From positions 186,001-250,000 of the forward strand of contig CAOLHI010001436.1 of NCBI GenBank assembly GCA_948474755.1: 64,000 bases of DNA, written 5' to 3'. Positions 58,441 to 64,000 of this stretch are shown here, piece after piece. The position numbers were made by a program, and so were the translations under genes. This DNA comes from Ctenosaura bakeri (lineage: Eukaryota; Chordata; Lepidosauria; Squamata; Iguanidae). The notes beneath the pieces are model-generated. The model saw only the letters and a list, made by a program, of their open reading frames with translations. It searched no databases and had not been told where the DNA came from. Each line of letters starts with the position of its first letter. Positions within the stretch are counted from its first letter, which is position 1.

Positions 58441-60394
58441 TGGTTTTTATTTAGATTAATAACAGTAGGTAATGCTCTTCAGGAAAAAAAAGTCATGTAT
58501 TCATTATTTTGGATTAGGGTGTCTGAGGCAAATCTCAAAGACTGGGCAGATGCATTTCACAGCACAGCCTGCTAGTGAGTTGTTTAGTCCTGTCTTTCAG
58601 GGGTGTCCTTTTTCACACTGCTTTCCCAGGTAGGATTGACCGCTGTTATTTTGAAACCTTTATCTTGTTCTTGACCATGTTTACTTTTATAATTATGGGG
58701 AGATGGTTTTAGCTTTGTTATATTTCTTGCAACTGTTTATGGGATGGCAGGATATAAATGTTTATGTATGTTTTAGCTTAGTTCATTGGAATTTTTTCTT
58801 TCCTTATTACTTGTTATTCCAATGGTCCTTTTGGATAGAAATTCCATAGTGCTTTTTTTTTTCTCTTGAAGAAATTCACATCTTTGAGTTTTCTAGGTTC
58901 TGAAGGAGCTGGACATAAACTTTTTTTTTTTTTTTTGCAAGCATCTATTTTTTTACCCTTTGAGAGTCTAAAATTGTTTTCATTATTAGGATAGCATCAC
59001 TCTTCTTTTTTTTTCCTCCAGTAAATTTACAGAAACTCAGCTTCTTTTCCCTATGTGAAAGCAGAACTTAAGCACATAGTTCTTGGGTTCTAAACCAGAC
59101 ATGGATAATATATAAAGTAATGGCAAAGATAACTTCCACTGACTTCTTTAAAGAGTGATGGGTATAAGGCTGAAAAGCTAAGTCTTTCCAAAGAGATACA
59201 TAAACCAAAATTCCAGCTGCCCTGTACTGTGGACACAGGTTGACCACCTGGGGAAGCTCTCTTTTTGCTTACAGTTTTACAAAATGACCTAAGAATTCCA
59301 GAACGGGGTGCTCACATTGGTCACATGCAACCTTTCCCTAATGTATAGAGGGGAAGGCAGCTTCTGATCGTTCAGATGGGTTTCATCACTCCATCTACCA
59401 TTACATCTACTTGATGGATGCCAAAGGAAAGTTGGTATCACCCAAACAATTTTTTTTTTTTATTGGGCTTTGGTAGATTTCCCATTTTGAACTCTTCTGA
59501 TCTGGAGCAGCACCAAAGTCCTGTATTTTTGTGCTGAACAAGAGGACTTTTTTCTTTTCCTTTTAAAGCACTAGTGGATGAGAGATTTGAGTGTTCTTGC
59601 TTAATAGTGAATATTGCTGATGTCTTATAGCTTTTAGATTGCCTGCATCCAATCATTTCCTTTGAACTTCTAAAGAGATATAATGATAATACAGTGCACG
59701 GCTTGAATATAAAAAGAGTTTCATTCTAAATGGTTTTTCAGAGATTGATATTAATTCCTGGCTTTTCTTTTTTCAATTGTATAGCACATTCACTTCTAAG
59801 CAAGACATAATTAACTCATTTTGAATGTCGAAAAATCATTTATTTTGCATTACCCAACCTCTTCTTGACAGTATAAAAGATTTTTGCATACCAGTAGAAT
59901 TTATTAGCCTGTTGGAGTTGTTGCAAAGTTTTAAAATGTTTTTGTTTGTATGCCTTGCATCTGATGCTAAAGGCAGTTCATATCACAGAAGATATTTCAG
60001 ACAGTGTAATGGCAGACGATACAATTAATTTGTAGATTTAAATTCAGTGAGCCCCTTTATTTGATGTGCTGCTTTCCTCAGGATAGTGAATTAGTGGTTT
60101 TCGATTAGTATTATGTATTTAATACTTTGACATCTCCTTTGGAGTTTTTCTCTGCACGTTGATTTTATTGGAAGGGGCTTAGATTCACACCTAATGAATT
60201 ACAACTTTTTCTTCTGATTTCCCACTTAACTTGGCAATGTCAATATGAAGGCCTCTATTAATTGATGCCAGTTTTGCTTTCTATTTGATTTTAAATAGAT
60301 AAATGCGAGATATTTAATTAAATGGAAAGATATTGTAGAAACTAGGGAAATTCCTGTTTATTCAGAGGTATTTTTGTGTGTCCTCAAATCACGT

Positions 60395-60584
60395 TGATTT
60401 TCATTTCATGTCATTATGCCACCATCAACTGTTAAGAACTAAATACCTCTTTCCAAAGGCTGTAATCCAAAACACTTCATTATACTCAGAGATCTAGTGA
60501 AGTGTATTTTCTATCATATCCTTTGGAAAGAGGTGCTTAGTTCTTAACAGTCGACAGTGATGTAATGACATGAAATGAAAATCA
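60395..60584. repeat. 190-bp foldback element with long arms
   Basis: The left arm (tgattttcatttcatgtcat, then accatcaactgttaagaact, then aaatacctctttccaaagg) is complementary to the right arm (cctttggaaagaggtgctta, then gttcttaacagtcgacagtg, then atgacatgaaatgaaaatca) over about 65 bp. MITE-like, different from families A and B. Confidence 0.88.
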
Positions 60585-61121
60585 GTCCTTAATATCTAAT
60601 ATCTTGCCATATTTCTTTTCTAACTGATCTTCTGGTAGTCGCATATATTAAGTCCCATATGTAGCCCCATATATTAAAATATATGACTACAGCTGCATGA
60701 CCGCTTTATGCTCATAAATGGAGGAACGTTGAGATTCCAACAAAAGATTGATTGACAAAACTGTTGAACTTAAATGAAATGGACATATTGATGATATTGA
60801 TAAGATAAAAATCAGTGACTACCTTTACAAAGGACTGCAAGAAAAAGTTATCATAATATTATAGTAGGATTTGAGAATTAGGTTTGGTGTTTTTGAAACA
60901 TTAGCAGTGGAATCATCAGTATGATACTTGTAGTCAGAAAAGTTGTTATTTTCATATAAAATCAATAATAGTCTGCATTAGAAAAGTGAGAAATATCTTC
61001 TTTATAATATTTAGTTTTCTTTTTCTTTGTATTTGTTTGTGATTGTAGTTAGTTACTGTTTTTTCATTTTGTTTGAATGTATTGTGTATCTTTTAATAAA
61101 GTATAAATAAAGTTTTAAAAA
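60585..61121 (+). mobile_element. 5'-truncated LINE 3' end with apparent 12-bp target duplication
   Basis: Ends with an L1-like 3' UTR and tail (tgtatcttttaataaagtat, then aaataaagttttaaaa). The 12-mer aaatgaaaatca occurs immediately before it (60573-60584) and again just after the A-rich tail (61120-61131), consistent with target-primed insertion into the edge of the foldback element. No coding capacity is left. Confidence 0.55.
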
Positions 61122-61318
61122 ATGAAAATCAATCTACAAAATATACAGAAGACAATATTTATCTGAAGATTAAGAAAACAAGAGTTAAGAACAAGGCTGT
61201 CTTCCTTAGTACAGTTATTTGGGTTATGTCTCCACTACAGTGTCAGTGGTTTCTAGTGGTGCTTTTTGTATATTTTGCATCTTGTCACTTTAGTTCGTGA
61301 GTTCTCATTCCCTTAGAC

Positions 61319-61479
61319 AAATACTGTATTTGCTGGCATATAAGATTCACTTTTTCCCCCTGAAAAATACTGTTTGAAAGTGGGGTGCGTCTTATACGCT
61401 GGTGTGTCTTATATGACAGCAAACAGTATTTGCTGGCATATAAATGAGGTGCATCGTATACTCCAGCAAATATGGTAGT
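61319..61479. mobile_element. Non-autonomous DNA transposon with inverted ends, ~160 bp
   Basis: 'aatactgtatttgctggcat ataagattcac' at the left and 'gcatcgtatactccagcaaa tatggtag' at the right are inverted relative to each other. Internally 'aaagtggggtgcgtcttata' and a second direct 'cagtatttgctggcatataa' (61426) occur. Resembles a widespread vertebrate MITE whose copies read '...gtcttatacgc...'. Confidence 0.65.
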
Positions 61480-62566
61480 TTGAACTGGTGCAGTTTAATC
61501 AATCAATTTTCAGCCTTTGACTTTCTTTTTGCAAAAGAGTGAGAATTCTAGAGATATGCTTTTTCATGTAGCTTGCACACCAGGTGCACAATGTTGTATA
61601 ATATTATCACAAGAGAAATTAATGGGAACAAATGTAAGCAAACTGTAACAAGAACATGATTCTAACCATCCAGCCTTATTTGCTCAGTTAAGTAGACAAG
61701 CAAGTTACTGATTCACAGTTCCACCCACAATGATTTTCTGTATGATGAATTGAAGACAAGAGTCTTGACTTGGGATTTTTCAGTAGAGCGACCACTGGAA
61801 CCACTGATAATAAGAAGAGCTGTACAGTATAGTCAGAGTGTTGACCTGAACATTTGCAAATAGCTTTACTACTGCACCACCACCTCATGTTATAACTGAT
61901 GTTCCTGGCTCATGTTGATCTGATGGGATAGGAAATATTTACTAGATTTTTGACCAAGTGTGAAGTTGATGTATGTTTATTGTGAATTATAGTGAAGGGC
62001 AATACCTAGGGTTGCCAGATGAGATCCAGGATGGGACTCCTGTAACTTTAATTTTTAACACATCTTGGAGCTAGATTAGGTACCATAAAGCTCCATCAAG
62101 CAAGATGAAAGTATCTGTCCTCCCTCACTTTCCAAACCCCAACTTTCAACCACAGCTATCCACCCCCAATATGTGTATTACCTTACTGGTGTGTGTCCAG
62201 TGACAAGATCAGAGCTAATCAGTCCTCTGCATCCCCTCTAACTGCTCTCCAATGTCGAGCCAATAACCATTTTGGGAGAGACAGCAGCCACTCAAAGTTG
62301 GAAGTTTGTAAGGTGAGGGAGGACAGTTATCATTGTGAAGCCTGATGGAGGTTGGTGGTACTTCATCCTGCTCCAGGATCTATTAAGTGTTTGAAATTAG
62401 AGAAACTCTGTCTCAGATTTAATCTAGCGGTCTTAGCAGTGCCTGGGAGTTCATAAGCTGTTGCAGAAGTAGAGTGGCATCGAAATTCACTGTTTATTGC
62501 CTGTGTGAATTTAAAATGTCGTGTTCCAGTGATTTGCTGAAAATAGGCTGGATAAAATTATAGTAA

Positions 62567-62800
<234 letters not shown>

Positions 62801-62869
62801 TAAGCTTCCACATTTTCCTTTATTAGATCTTTTGTAAATTAAAAATTATGGAATGTTTAGAATAGTGCT

Positions 62870-62950
62870 GGGCAACCATAGCCCTTCAGATATTTTTGGA
62901 CTGCAACTCCCATGGCCATTTACCATTAGTATGCTAGGTTGGGAAGTATA
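62870..62950. repeat. Foldback element, family A (partial)
   Basis: 'gggcaaccatagcccttcag atatttttggactgcaactc ccatggccatt' matches the left arm of the family; the right arm is eroded. Confidence 0.5.
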
Positions 62951-63388
62951 GGCTAAAAAAATCTAGAATCCCATCACTGGCCATGCTTGGTGTCAGGAAA
63001 TTTAAAAACAGAAGTGGGCAGAATATTACTCACAATTCTCTAATAAATACTTAGGATGTCTACATTCAGAAAACGGGACACCATGGTGAGTAGATAGGCA
63101 AACTGTCTTATGTGCTAGTTTTTGTCATTCATGGAATTCTCTTTTTCTTTAATTCATAAATATATTTTATGCTGCATTTTAAGTGAGTTGAAAAATGAGT
63201 GGTCCTTTTTTTTTTTTAGTACAAAAGATTTTATTGTATTGCTGCCATGAAAATTGTCAATAAAATGCCATTAAGAAAACATTTTCCCAGTCTACACTCT
63301 AGAAAGGGATTAAGTAGGACATTCCTTAGCTGCTGATGGTATTATTCTTCAGAACAGTGTTATCTGCACAGTTTTATGTCATTATCCA

Positions 63389-63600
63389 GGGACCTAGTCA
63401 CACTACAGAACTATAATGCCAGTTCTCCATGGCATGGATACTGTAAAATGAAACTATGACAGATCAACTGGGCTTGTAGTCTGGAGAGGCACCAGAGCTC
63501 TGTAACAAAGAATTCTGAAGTCCCCATCTTAAACTGCGAATCCCAGAATAGAATAAAAGTGGAATGATAGTGCTATATTTCAGTAGTTTGAATGAGGCCC
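63389..63600. repeat. Foldback element, family B (~212 bp)
   Basis: The left end 'ggacctagtcacactacaga actataatgccag' and the complement of the right end (gggcctcattcaaactactg, then aaatatagcactatcattcc) are inverted. The interior 'gaggcaccagagctctgtaa caaagaattctgaag' matches the family B core. Confidence 0.75.
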
Positions 63601-64000
63601 AAGTTAAGAAGTCTCACAAAAAATCTTAATACTCATTCTTGTGTGTCATTTCTTAAATGTTTGTCACTGGCTTGACTCTGACTTGACCCTCAGCATCTCC
63701 AAACCAAGGAACAGGAATGGTTGTGACCATGTTATCTCTGACTTTTTCTGAGCATGCTATGTCTACATGTATTCCTCTCCAATGCTCAGTGTCACTCAGC
63801 TGAGCTGAATTTCACCTGAGGAAAATGTGCTCTGCATTACAAAACTTATACATCTTTATTCTGGATCTTCACTACCAGCCATCATGGCTTCCTGTCATAC
63901 CAAATATAGGCTCATAAATTAGTGATGTCATTTGCAACCAATCAACTTTAATTTCCCTGCACAGCCTTCTTTCCTGTGCTGGAATATCATGCAACATCCT

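Overview
This is a window of vertebrate nuclear DNA, almost certainly from a squamate reptile (lizard or snake). The evidence is about 38-40% GC by eye, split coding exons in very long introns, and the repeats: many tRNA-derived Sauria-type SINEs, 5S-rRNA-derived SINEs of the type described in lizards, a CR1 3' end with the ATTCTATG terminal repeat, Bov-B/RTE and L2-like LINE tails, and a lizard-type L1.

There is one protein-coding gene. It lies on the + strand and spans the whole window, and both ends fall outside: MICU1, the calcium-sensing gatekeeper of the mitochondrial calcium uniporter. Five consecutive internal coding exons are visible: 341-443, 22235-22317, 31623-31820, 50589-50726 and 62645-62753. 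Their phases join without a break and give about 210 residues. These run from just N-terminal of EF-hand 1, through the complete EF1 loop, the central domain, and up to the segment before EF-hand 2, which lies downstream. The intron after the EF1 exon uses a non-canonical GC-AG splice pair. Introns are 21.8, 9.3, 18.8 and 11.9 kb.

Everything else is intronic and largely repeat-derived. Intron 444-22234 holds an eroded LTR-like element (about 1.5-2.5 kb), a Tigger-like MITE (5312-5535), SINEs, a CR1 3' end, and the largest insertion: a 4.7-kb 5'-truncated dead L1 (14061-18770) bounded by exact 14-bp target-site duplications. Intron 22318-31622 holds an inverted pair of 5S-SINEs, and a Bov-B LINE split by a 1.2-kb composite insertion that includes a second Tigger-like MITE. 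Intron 31821-50588 holds a head-to-tail SINE pair, foldback elements, and an unidentified 807-bp insertion between exact 24-bp direct repeats. Intron 50727-62644 holds a TIR element with an internal 117-bp tandem array, a possible antisense processed pseudogene, a 190-bp foldback, and a LINE tail with apparent target-site duplications.

No convincing second host gene, RNA gene, CRISPR array or new biological system was seen. Short open frames outside the five exons look like chance or transposon-derived frames. Family assignments come from recognising sequence, not from a database search.
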